In this document: one piece after another, positions 44,713 through 53,223 of the stretch
How positions within the stretch are numbered: position 1 is the stretch's first letter
Layout of the letters: every line of letters begins with the position of its first letter
Assembly: GCA_947625655.1 (NCBI GenBank)
Contig: CANQPD010000013.1
Span: 1-64,000 of the forward strand
Direction of reading: 5' to 3'
DNA: 64,000 nucleotides
From: an uncultured Dysosmobacter sp.
GTDB lineage: Bacteria > Bacillota > Clostridia > Oscillospirales > Oscillospiraceae
Program-made: the position numbers and the translations under genes
Notes under the pieces: model-generated
Told to the model about the DNA's origin: nothing
Databases searched by the model: none
Seen by the model: only the letters and a program-made list of their open reading frames with translations

Positions 44713-45318
44713 TCAAACCTGCGTGCTGGCCCATTTGGTAAAGGTATGTTGAGCCACCCCGAGCATTCTGGCTGCACCCCTGCCAGATACCTCACCACGT
44801 TTCCATAGGTTATACACCGGGGTGAAATCCTCCGGTATTTCCATGGGCGCTCTCCCCATGTGAACGCCTCTGGCTTTTGCGGCGGCGATCCCTTCCGCCT
44901 GCCGTTGACGGATGAATTCTCGTTCTGTCTGCGCTACATAGCTCAGAAGCTGGAGCACAATGTCCGCGATGAGCGTTCCGGTGAGATCTCGCCCCTGCCG
45001 GGTGTCCAGCAACGGCATATCCAGAACCACGATGGCTGCTTTCTTTTCTCTGGTGATGATGCGCCACTGCTCCAGTATTTCTTCATAGTTGCGTCCCAGC
45101 CGGTCGATGCTCTTGATGACAAGGGTGTCGCCCGGTTTTAGTTTTCTGACGAGTTTTTTATAATTGGGGCGCTCAAAATCTTTGCCGGACTGCTTGTCCA
45201 TGTAGAGGTCACGGTCCGCAATGCCGAATTCATGCATGGCCACCCGCTGACGGTCTTCGTTCTGTTCTTTCGTAGATACACGGATGTATCCATAGAGTTT
45301 TCCTGTGTTTTCGTTCAT
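44713..45318 (-). CDS. Small serine recombinase (resolvase/invertase family)
   Basis: LYGYIRVSTKEQNEDRQRVAM, DTLVIKSIDRLGRNYEEI, C-terminal HTH GEVSGRGAARMLGVAQHTFTKWA. Confidence 0.95.
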   Translation of the reverse strand: MNENTGKLYGYIRVSTKEQNEDRQRVAMHEFGIADRDLYMDKQSGKDFERPNYKKLVRKLKPGDTLVIKSIDRLGRNYEEILEQWRIITREKKAAIVVLDMPLLDTRQGRDLTGTLIADIVLQLLSYVAQTEREFIRQRQAEGIAAAKARGVHMGRAPMEIPEDFTPVYNLWKRGEVSGRGAARMLGVAQHTFTKWASTQV

Positions 45319-45419
45319 AACAGTTTCCTCCTTTTTCTATGCACCTAAAGTGTAGAGGAAACCTTGATTTACGACTAATTTTTCACACTTGGCCTTGTTT
45401 TAATCGCAGAGAATAATTA

Positions 45420-45463
45420 AAGGGCGTTCCGCCTGACCTAATCGGTCAGCGCAGAACGCCCTT
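45420..45463. terminator. Hairpin downstream of small ORF in element
   Basis: agggcgttc-cgc-ctgacc-taat-cggtcag-cgca-gaacgccct. Confidence 0.55.
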
Positions 45464-45610
45464 CGTCACATATATTTAATTCTTCGGTCAGCCTTTGCGC
45501 AAAATGGAAATTACAGTAACCTTCTTTCGTCAGTGCTCTCACTGTGTTCACCTCCCGTAGCAACACAAACTACCACAGAAAGTGGAGGAAAGCTATACCT
45601 AAAAGCAAAA

Positions 45611-45647
45611 AGACACCCACAAGCCATCATTGTGATAGCTTGTGGGT
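45611..45647 (-). terminator. Terminator of the chimeric rlmD
   Basis: acacccacaag...cttgtgggtgt, with minus-strand T tract (TCTTTTTGC). Confidence 0.65.
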
Positions 45648-45703
45648 GTATGATCTACCATACCGATTGTTCATGGCTCGCATTGTTTCTTTGTCTGTTT
45701 TCC

Positions 45704-47326
45704 TCAAATCATCCCGAAGTACCGGAGTGCCTCCTTGATTGCTTTCTCCTTATCCGACGGGCATTGAGGCTGTTTAGCATCCTCAGACTTCGGCTTATTA
45801 TAGTTCTCACGCTCGATGATACCGCACTGCTGTTTCACCTGTGCGATATACAAACTGCTGACTTTCAAGCCGCTATGCTCCAGCACGTAATCCTTGATTT
45901 CCTGGTAGGTGGCTTTCTTCTCCGCATCGGTCAAATCCAGCTCGTCCATATCCAAGTTGATCTCAATATGTTGCTTCGCATTAAGTTTGGACAATAACAC
46001 TACCGTCTCCACATGCCTTGTGCCGGGGAACATATCCACGGCGCAGGCGCGGACCGCCCGGTAGCCAAAGCCGGCAAAAATCTTGACGTCCCGGCCCAGG
46101 GTGGCGGGGTCGCAGGAGACGTAGACCACCCGCCGGGGCGCCATGCCCGCCACGGAGGCGATGACCTCCGGTGCCAGGCCCTTGCGGGGCGGGTCCACGG
46201 TGATGACGTCGGGCCGCAGGCCTTCAGCTTCCAGCCTGGCGGCAATGTCCGCCGCGTCGCCGCAGAAGAACTCCGCGTTTTCAATGCCGTTGCGGGCGGC
46301 GTTTTCCCTGGCGTCGGCGATGGCCGGGGCCACGATCTCCGCGCCGATGGCCCGCTTGGCCTGTCCGGCAAGGCACAGGGTGATGGTGCCGGTGCCGCAG
46401 TACAGGTCCAGCACCGTCTCCTCCCCCGTCAGGGCGGCGAACTCCAGTGCCTTGCCGTAGAGCACCTCCGCCTGGTCCCGGTTCACCTGGTAGAACGAGG
46501 GGACGGACAGCTTGAACCGCAGGCCGCAGAGGGTGTCCATCAAAAAGTCCTGGCCCCAGATGGCGCGGTACTTATCCCCCAGAATGACGTTGCCCCGGCG
46601 GGTGTTGGTGTTCAGCACCACGCCCACGGTTTTGGGCGCCGCCGCCAGCACCATGGCCGCCAGCTCCGGCTCCCGGGGGAGCTGCTTGCCGTTGGCCACA
46701 ACGCAGCACAGGCTCTCCCCCTTTTGGTTCGTCCGGACATAGATGTGGCGGACGAGGCCCTTGCCCGTGGTCTCGTCATAGGCGGAGATTTTGTAGCGCT
46801 TCATCCACTCCCCCACCGCTTTGGCCGTTTTGTCGGAGACCTCCGACTGGATCAGGCAGCGGGCGATGGGGACCACCCGGTGGGTCCGGGCCTGATAGAA
46901 GCCGATGGCGCCGTCGGCGCCCACGGGGTACTGGCTCTTGTTGCGGTAGTGGACGGGGTTTTTGGCACCGGCGATCTCCTCCACCCGCAGATCCGTGCCG
47001 CCCAGGCGGGTCAGGGCGTCCTGGACCCGCTGCCGCTTGGCCCACAGCTCCTCGGCGTAGTCCAGGTGCTGGAAATCACAGCCGCCGCATTTGCCGTAGT
47101 ACGGGCACTCGGGCTTGACGCGGGAGGGCGAGGGGGTATGGATCCTCACGATCTCCCCCGCCGCGCAGGTTTTCATCACCTTGGTGATCTTCAAGTCCAC
47201 GGTCTCCCCCCGGACGGCCTGGGGGACGAAGACCACCGCGCCGTCCAGGCGGACGATGCCCAGGCCCTCGCTGGAGTAGCCCTCTACGGTGCCGGTGTAG
47301 ATTTGGTTTTGGTGCAGTTTTTCCAT
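45704..47326 (-). CDS. rlmD: 23S rRNA (uracil-C5)-methyltransferase RlmD/RumA with element-encoded C-terminal tail
   Basis: TRAM-like N-term, CPYYGKCGGCDFQHLDY, YCGTGTITLCLAG, DPPRKGL, SCDPATLGRDV...GTRHVETVVLLS followed by ~95-aa extension. Confidence 0.95.
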   Translation of the reverse strand: MEKLHQNQIYTGTVEGYSSEGLGIVRLDGAVVFVPQAVRGETVDLKITKVMKTCAAGEIVRIHTPSPSRVKPECPYYGKCGGCDFQHLDYAEELWAKRQRVQDALTRLGGTDLRVEEIAGAKNPVHYRNKSQYPVGADGAIGFYQARTHRVVPIARCLIQSEVSDKTAKAVGEWMKRYKISAYDETTGKGLVRHIYVRTNQKGESLCCVVANGKQLPREPELAAMVLAAAPKTVGVVLNTNTRRGNVILGDKYRAIWGQDFLMDTLCGLRFKLSVPSFYQVNRDQAEVLYGKALEFAALTGEETVLDLYCGTGTITLCLAGQAKRAIGAEIVAPAIADARENAARNGIENAEFFCGDAADIAARLEAEGLRPDVITVDPPRKGLAPEVIASVAGMAPRRVVYVSCDPATLGRDVKIFAGFGYRAVRACAVDMFPGTRHVETVVLLSKLNAKQHIEINLDMDELDLTDAEKKATYQEIKDYVLEHSGLKVSSLYIAQVKQQCGIIERENYNKPKSEDAKQPQCPSDKEKAIKEALRYFGMI

Positions 47327-47339
47327 AGGGTACCTCTTG

Positions 47340-48060
47340 GTCTTAAGTCTGATGACTCTGACAGTATGGAAGATGGGGGGCCGCCCTGCGGGCGGGGACG
47401 GAATGTCGTGCCTGACAGGCACGTGGGGAATTGCACCCCCCATTCTCTTTTTGACGCGTCAAAAAGAGAACGGGCCGTGCACGGTCCAAGAGAAAAAACG
47501 CTTGGTCCCAACTTTCCTCATGGAACATGAGAAAAGTTGGGGATGCGGATTTGGCAAAAGACCGCTCTGGAAATTTACAGGTCTTCGCGTTGGGCGCGGG
47601 AAGGGCGTTGGATATCATCGTTACCTTTCTGCCACGCGAATCGGGACGGTGCGGGATTGGATCAGACTTGCATGGGCTTTTGCAACCGCCCCGCTGCCGC
47701 TACGTGGGCGGTTGTTTTGCGTTGGGTGCATGCGGCGGGCCGGGGACGGCCCGCCCTACGGGGGTCTGCCAACTTCGTAGGGGCCGATGCCTTCATCGGC
47801 CCTCAGCGCCAGGGTAAGGCGGGATGAAACGGGCCGATGTGGACATCGGCCCCTATGGATGTTCGAAAGCCCACGCAGCGGCAGCGGGGCCAGAGGCGGA
47901 AACCCTTGCGTCAATATCCCACAGGTCCGCACCCAACGTCTCAGCTTGCGGCTTAAACTCCCTACCGAACGCCAACGTACAGCGCAGCCGGATGAAACCC
48001 GGCAGGTTTATGCCAATCCCGATTCGCACGGCCCCCGCCCGCAGGGCGGACCCCCAAGCG
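47340..48060. repeat. Noncoding region rich in inverted repeats
   Basis: Long-range inverted pair ggggccgccctgcgggcgggg (~47376) / cccccgcccgcagggcggac (~48030); internal hairpins ggggccgatg...catcggccc. Confidence 0.5.
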
Positions 48061-48072
48061 GTGTTCCAACCC

Positions 48073-48285
48073 TCAGCTACGACTGTCAGAACGGCCCAAC
48101 AGGTAATCCGTGGTCACGTCGAAGTAATCCGCCAAGGCCACCAATCCCTCGTAATCAGGCCGGCGGTCTCCGCCCTCGTAATGTTGATAGGAGCGGAGCT
48201 TTATTTTCAGAAAATCGGCCATTGTCTGCTGGGTAACAGACCTTTCTTTGCGCAATTCCTGTAATCTTTCAGCAAATTTTATCAT
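48073..48285 (-). CDS. XRE-family transcriptional regulator
   Basis: MIKFAERLQELRKERSVTQQTMADFLKIKLRSYQHYEGGDRRPDYEGLVALADYFDVTTDYLLGRSD. Confidence 0.93.
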   Translation of the reverse strand: MIKFAERLQELRKERSVTQQTMADFLKIKLRSYQHYEGGDRRPDYEGLVALADYFDVTTDYLLGRSDSRS

Positions 48286-48303
48286 AAATTATCCCCATAC
48301 CCC

Positions 48304-48353
48304 TTGACACGACCAAATTGGTCGTTTATTATAGACATGACCAAGTTGGTCGT
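48304..48353 (+). promoter_or_regulatory. Promoter with two operators between divergent genes
   Basis: TTGACA (48304-48309)-17 bp-TATTAT (48327-48332); ACGACCAAATTGGTCGT 48309-48325 and ATGACCAAGTTGGTCGT 48337-48353. Confidence 0.8.
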
Positions 48354-48367
48354 AAGGAGGCATTTCT

Positions 48368-48616
48368 ATGACTGAACTGATGCAGGTCTTATACGACTAC
48401 ACCCTGAACACCGGTTTCACAGCCATCCTGTCCTGCGAGGAATACCGTTCCCTGAACGCCCTGCTGGACCGCTTAGGCGGCAGGCTCCGCCAGGAGCTGG
48501 CCGCCGACACCTGGGACACCCTGACAAAATACCAGGACGCGCTGGCGGAACAGCGGGACACGGAACTGGAAGCCATGTTCCGCGCCACCTACGCCATGTG
48601 CAAAGAGCTGCGGTAA
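48368..48616 (+). CDS. 82-aa hypothetical protein (DUF6809-like)
   Basis: RBS AAGGAGG; divergent from XRE regulator; MTELMQVLYDYTLNTGFTAILSCEEYRSLNALLDRLGGRL. Confidence 0.6.
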   Translation: MTELMQVLYDYTLNTGFTAILSCEEYRSLNALLDRLGGRLRQELAADTWDTLTKYQDALAEQRDTELEAMFRATYAMCKELR

Positions 48617-48619
48617 GCC

Positions 48620-50218
48620 TTACGCCTCCCACTTCTCCAGCAGCTGCCGCAGCTGGTCGGCGAACCGGGCCAGGGACTTGTTGTCCCGGCCCTTGCTGCG
48701 CTTGATGGACGCCATGAGCATCTCGCCCACGGCCACCAGCCGCTCGTAAGCGGAGCTGGTCCGCACGCCGCCCACCTTGGCTTTGCGCTCCGGCAGATAG
48801 CCGGGGGCCAGCTGTTTATTGGCCGCCAGGTCGTAGACCTCGGTATACTGAGGGGCGTGGGCCTCAAATCCCATGTTGTTCAGCGTCTGGGCGAAGAAAG
48901 GCGCCACCTCCCGGTCGCCGTGGACCACGAAGACATGCTCCGGCCTGGGGTTCTGGAAATCCGCGATCCAGCTGATGAGATGGTCCCGGTCCGCATGGGA
49001 GGAAAGGCCCTTGAAATTCACGATCTTTGCGTGAACGGCGATGTCCTCGCCGAAGAGCTTGACGTTCTGGGCCCCCTCCAGGAGCTGTCGGCCCAGGGTG
49101 CCCTCCCCCTGATAGCCCACGAACACCACGGTGCACTCCGGCCGCCAGAGGTTGTGCTTCAGGTGGTGGCGGATGCGGCCCGCGTCGCACATGCCGGAGG
49201 CGGAGATGATGACCTTGGGGGTGCGGTCCTCGTTGAGGAGCTTGGACTCCTCGCTGGTCTCCGTCATCCGCAGGTTGGTGAAGTTGAACATGTGGGTGCC
49301 GTCCTTCACCAGCTTCATGGCGTCGTCGTCCAGATAGCCGTGGAGGTTTCCGGTGAAGATGGTGGTGGCCCGCTTGGCCAGGGGGGAGTCGATGTACACC
49401 GGGAAATCCGGGTTGGACTTCACCAGCCCCGCGTCCTTGATCTCCCGGATGAAGTACAGCAGCTCCTGGGTGCGGCCCACGGCGAAGGAGGGGATGATGA
49501 CGTTGCCGCCTTTGGCGATGGTCTCGTCGATGATCTTCGCCAGGTCGTCGGTGTAGCTCCAGACCTCGGTGTGGTTGCGGTCGCCGTAGGTGGACTCCAT
49601 GACCACGTAGTCCGCGCCGTGGAAGTGGACGGGGTCCCGGATGATGGGCTGCTTGATGTTGCCCAGGTCGCCGGAGAAGACGATCCGCTTTTTCACATCC
49701 CCCTCTGTCAGCTCCATGGCGATGCAGGACGAGCCCAGCAGGTGGCCCGCGTCCACAAATTCCACCTCCACGCCCGGGCACAGGTCGATGACCTGGCCGT
49801 ACTCACAGGTGGTCAGGAATTCCTTCACCCGCAGGGCGTCTTCCAAGGTGTACAGCGGCTCCACACGGGGCGCGCCGGAGCGCTCGCCCTTGCGGTTTTT
49901 CCACTCGGCGTCGGACTCCTGGATGTGGGCGGAGTCCTGGAGCATGATGTCCAGCAGCTCCGCCGTCAGCCGGGTGGTGAGGATGCGGCCCTGGAAGCCC
50001 TGCTTCACCAGCATGGGGATGCGGCCGGAGTGGTCGATGTGGGCGTGGGTCACCAGCACATAGTCGATGGTATTGGCCGCGAAGGGAAACTCGGCGTTGG
50101 AAACCTCGTCCCGTCCCTGCTGCAAGCCGCAGTCCACCAGGATGCGCTTTCCGTTCACTTCCAGGCAGTGACAGCTGCCGGTAACGCATTGGTCGGCGCC
50201 GAAAAAGCTGAGCTTCAT
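48620..50218 (-). CDS. MBL-fold RNA metallo-hydrolase (beta-CASP family)
   Basis: VTHAHIDHSGRIPML...VFSGDLGN...FVVHGDREV; beta-CASP ASGMCDAGRIRHHLKHNL. Confidence 0.93.
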   Translation of the reverse strand: MKLSFFGADQCVTGSCHCLEVNGKRILVDCGLQQGRDEVSNAEFPFAANTIDYVLVTHAHIDHSGRIPMLVKQGFQGRILTTRLTAELLDIMLQDSAHIQESDAEWKNRKGERSGAPRVEPLYTLEDALRVKEFLTTCEYGQVIDLCPGVEVEFVDAGHLLGSSCIAMELTEGDVKKRIVFSGDLGNIKQPIIRDPVHFHGADYVVMESTYGDRNHTEVWSYTDDLAKIIDETIAKGGNVIIPSFAVGRTQELLYFIREIKDAGLVKSNPDFPVYIDSPLAKRATTIFTGNLHGYLDDDAMKLVKDGTHMFNFTNLRMTETSEESKLLNEDRTPKVIISASGMCDAGRIRHHLKHNLWRPECTVVFVGYQGEGTLGRQLLEGAQNVKLFGEDIAVHAKIVNFKGLSSHADRDHLISWIADFQNPRPEHVFVVHGDREVAPFFAQTLNNMGFEAHAPQYTEVYDLAANKQLAPGYLPERKAKVGGVRTSSAYERLVAVGEMLMASIKRSKGRDNKSLARFADQLRQLLEKWEA

Positions 50219-50589
50219 AGTGGGTCCTCCTTATTTAGAATCGTGTGGGCGTCTTTTCAGGTTTATTGTAACACGGGACGCGGAAAAGCACAATCGACGA
50301 TTTGGGGCAAATGTCTGGTTTCTCGCCGGAAATGCGCGAAAAGGCCCGGCAGTTCAGCGATCCCCCCATCGGCGCGGCCTGACCCGCACGGGCCGTGCAT
50401 GGAGCATAACAGCGGCGCCGTATGGATGGGCCTTGCCGCGCGGAAGGTACAGAAGGAAAAGGATAAAGCAAAATAAATCTGATGTAAAAAGTGGGAACAT
50501 CGTTTCCGATGTTCCCGCCCTGCCTTTTTATTACATTTGTCATCTTTAAAAATAACGTTTCCCTTTGCTTCGTCAAATTTCGAGACTCC

Positions 50590-51102
50590 TCATTTTATAA
50601 TAAACTCCGCTGCCAAAAAATGAGGCGTTCCGTCCTTCGCTTTCATTTCCAAAACCGCGCGGTAAAGGCCGGCTTTCAAGCGAGTCCCATAATAATCATA
50701 CTTTTGCACAATACTCCCTTCCAAAGCGGAACCTTCTGCTCCGCCCAACGCAAATTCAATCGTTGTAAAAGGAAAGGTATCCTGCGTATAACTCAACCGA
50801 TACCATTGACCATCAACATTGCATTCAAGATATTCAAAGGTATTCGGTGCTTCACCATCCTGAATAAAGTAATATACATTTTCGGAATCGGCCGTTACTT
50901 TCCATCTGATTGTATATCCCCGAAAAGGAGACCAAGACGGTTCATCTATCGTCAGTTCAAATCCGTCAATCTGATTGACAGGATAAGAAACCGGTTCACC
51001 AAGTGCGGGATATTCCGCTGTGACTTTCAAAGTAAGCCAAACCCCGCCAGCGCAAAGAGCAATGAAAAGGAGTAAGGCAAGCCACCCGCGGTATCGTTTC
51101 AT
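50590..51102 (-). CDS. Exported/membrane-anchored hypothetical protein
   Basis: MKRYRGWLALLLFIALCAGGVWLTLKVTAEYPALGE; Ig-like C-terminal region. Confidence 0.6.
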   Translation of the reverse strand: MKRYRGWLALLLFIALCAGGVWLTLKVTAEYPALGEPVSYPVNQIDGFELTIDEPSWSPFRGYTIRWKVTADSENVYYFIQDGEAPNTFEYLECNVDGQWYRLSYTQDTFPFTTIEFALGGAEGSALEGSIVQKYDYYGTRLKAGLYRAVLEMKAKDGTPHFLAAEFIIK

Positions 51103-51270
51103 CAGTTCAGCCCCTTTCCCGTTCATTTTATTATACAGGAATGCTGGTGAACAAACAAGGGAAAAATTCGTTCTCATCCTTGGCCATTAAAGGACATTCT
51201 CAATAGAAATGATAAATCCGAACTACATTACCCACCTGGATCACATAGTTCGGATTATCATTGTTTGTAC

Positions 51271-51571
51271 CAAGGCGGTAAACATACTATCCAAATCCGA
51301 GCCAAGCCCAAACCGCAGTCCAGCGAAGCGCGTGCGGTTTGGAAACGAAGAAACAGTACGTCCGGCGTATGAGAAAAGCCCTAAGGCATTTCTCATCGCC
51401 TTAGGGCTTTTTCTGAGCTGTATCAAGGCGTTAAAAATACTATTTTTACCGTCTCATCCCCCCAACCGCGAACCCAGCGAAGCGGATCGCGGTTGGAAGC
51501 GAAGAAAAAGTACGTCCGGCGATGAAAAGGCCCTAAGGCCTTTTCATCGCCTTAGGGCTTTTTCTGAGCTG
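51271..51571. repeat. Two tandem ~153-bp copies of a structured repeat with terminator-like 3' hairpin
   Basis: CAAGGCG start at 51271 and 51424; stems ccaaaccgca/tgcggtttgg and ccaaccgcga/tcgcggttgg; shared agtacgtccggcg; 3' ccctaaggc/gccttaggg-ctttttctgagctg. Confidence 0.7.
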
Positions 51572-51648
51572 GTCGGAGTGTAATTATAGGACTTAAAGAA
51601 ATGTAGTAATATCAACGGTTTGCAGGCCGTTGGCAAGAGGCTTTGTTC

Positions 51649-52993
51649 TTAAATTGTACGATCAAGAACGGTGACTTGTGTAATCACATCACGCAGACGA
51701 TCAGAGCCAACCATATATTCCAGTACATCATCAGCGGTCTCAAAGCACCTAGTGGAGGACGGTTGATCCCAAATGTAAATATTTATTTTTCCCATGGCAT
51801 GAGATATTCCATATTTTCGGTCATCCCAAACAAATTCAATCTCTGCACCGCGCTTCATACTCCACTTAAAATCACTAATAGTCTTAAATCGATTTTCCTC
51901 TGGCGCACTAGTATCATAGATTATAGATGGCATGAGTTTCCTCCAAATAAAACATTTCAAGAAGTCAGAGCCGATTCCATTGATAGGATCACTCCAGCTG
52001 GGAAATCCGGTCATAGGATCATATGTAATGATATGCCCATGCGGATTATGATGAATGTTGCCATTTCCGTGTGTGGAGTAATGGATTTCCTTGATTGCTT
52101 TCCCATCGTCACCGATCAAGGTCTCTGTTTTTTCTCCGCGTTTGGAATAGGCGACTTTAATTTCGCCCGGCGTGCCGCTTAAACGGCTATCTTTTGCTTG
52201 GGTGGGCCGCCATTTTCCGCCGTATGCGCTGCCGCCGCCTTTTCCGATCAGGTATGCCTCTATTGTATCACAAGATTTGCGGTATGCGCCATCAATTTTG
52301 AATGCCTCCAGATTTTCTTTCTGAAAGCTCCGTTCATAGCTCATGTATTTCCATGAACTGCGCTCATAATCCACATATACGATGTCTCCCTGCATTTCAG
52401 GAAACGGCGTGTTGTAACAAATGATCTTCTCCGGCTCAATCCGCCGCAGCATCTCATTGTAGCCAGCCATGAACCACTCTTTCTGGTCGCGGCTATTATC
52501 ATGTTCGGATGCCATATAGGTGGAGACAGCAACAACGCTACCTTTTTCAATCCCCTCAAAGCAAAAATCGAACGTGGATTCATCGCCCCAGTTTACCGTG
52601 GGAATGACACGGATTCCTTTGCTGGCCCAGTAAGCGCCGCACCAGCGGTTGCGGAACACGTTGTAAAGCTGCATAACTGGGGCCATCTCCAAATACATAC
52701 TGAAATCAGGGGGACAGTACCGCCCGATAGCGAGACAACTTCTCAATATCGCTGTCAGGATTCTTCCATACCCGCTCAAAACGGTAGTCATAGAGGAAAA
52801 AGTGCACCATGCGGTCAAGGTGATTTTGATCCTCCAGATGGGTTTTGTCGAATCCGATGAGCAGAAGATCGTCAAAGTCACCAGATTTTTCCTGAAACTT
52901 TGGAATTATGGGAATTTGCAGTTTTCCTTTGCCGGGAAACTGGTTGTGGAGCAGGGATTGGCTGGTACGGTAATTGTAATGTTCTTCGGTCAT
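51649..52993 (-). pseudogene. DUF4417-type protein, second copy, frameshifted
   Basis: N-terminal part (to ...AVLSP) and C-terminal part (DFSMYLEM...) in different frames; C5 tract at 52709-52713 where in-frame reading needs C4. Confidence 0.8.
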
Positions 52994-53223
52994 ATGGAAC
53001 CTCATGTACATAGTAAGGAACAAATCCTTCTATATGCAGGTTCTAAATCACAAAAAGTTGCACATTTCCATGCAACAATAATTATGACTATTCGGAAATG
53101 AGAAATATAAATAAAAAATCAGTGAGTCCTATAAGGACTCACCGATGGTCGGAGTGTAATTATAGGACTTAGAAAAATCCAGTCATATCAGTGTTTTAGC
53201 GCAGCAAGCAAGAGGTTCTTATC

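Larger units (their letters stand above)
29640..46009. mobile_element. ~16.4 kb integrative mobilizable element inserted in the 3' end of rlmD
   Basis: Serine recombinase at one end, mobC/relaxase/RepA-like genes; GAGAC-core junction shared by recombinase tail (29640-29644) and rlmD (46005-46009). Confidence 0.8.

Noticed and set aside
44713-45318. Small serine recombinase as part of a Tn3-type transposon
   Set aside because: No Tn3 transposase or 38-bp-type terminal repeats nearby; inverted crossover sites favour an invertase role
52709-52713. C5 tract as a phase-variation homopolymer
   Set aside because: Too short for efficient slippage; pseudogenisation or sequencing error is simpler
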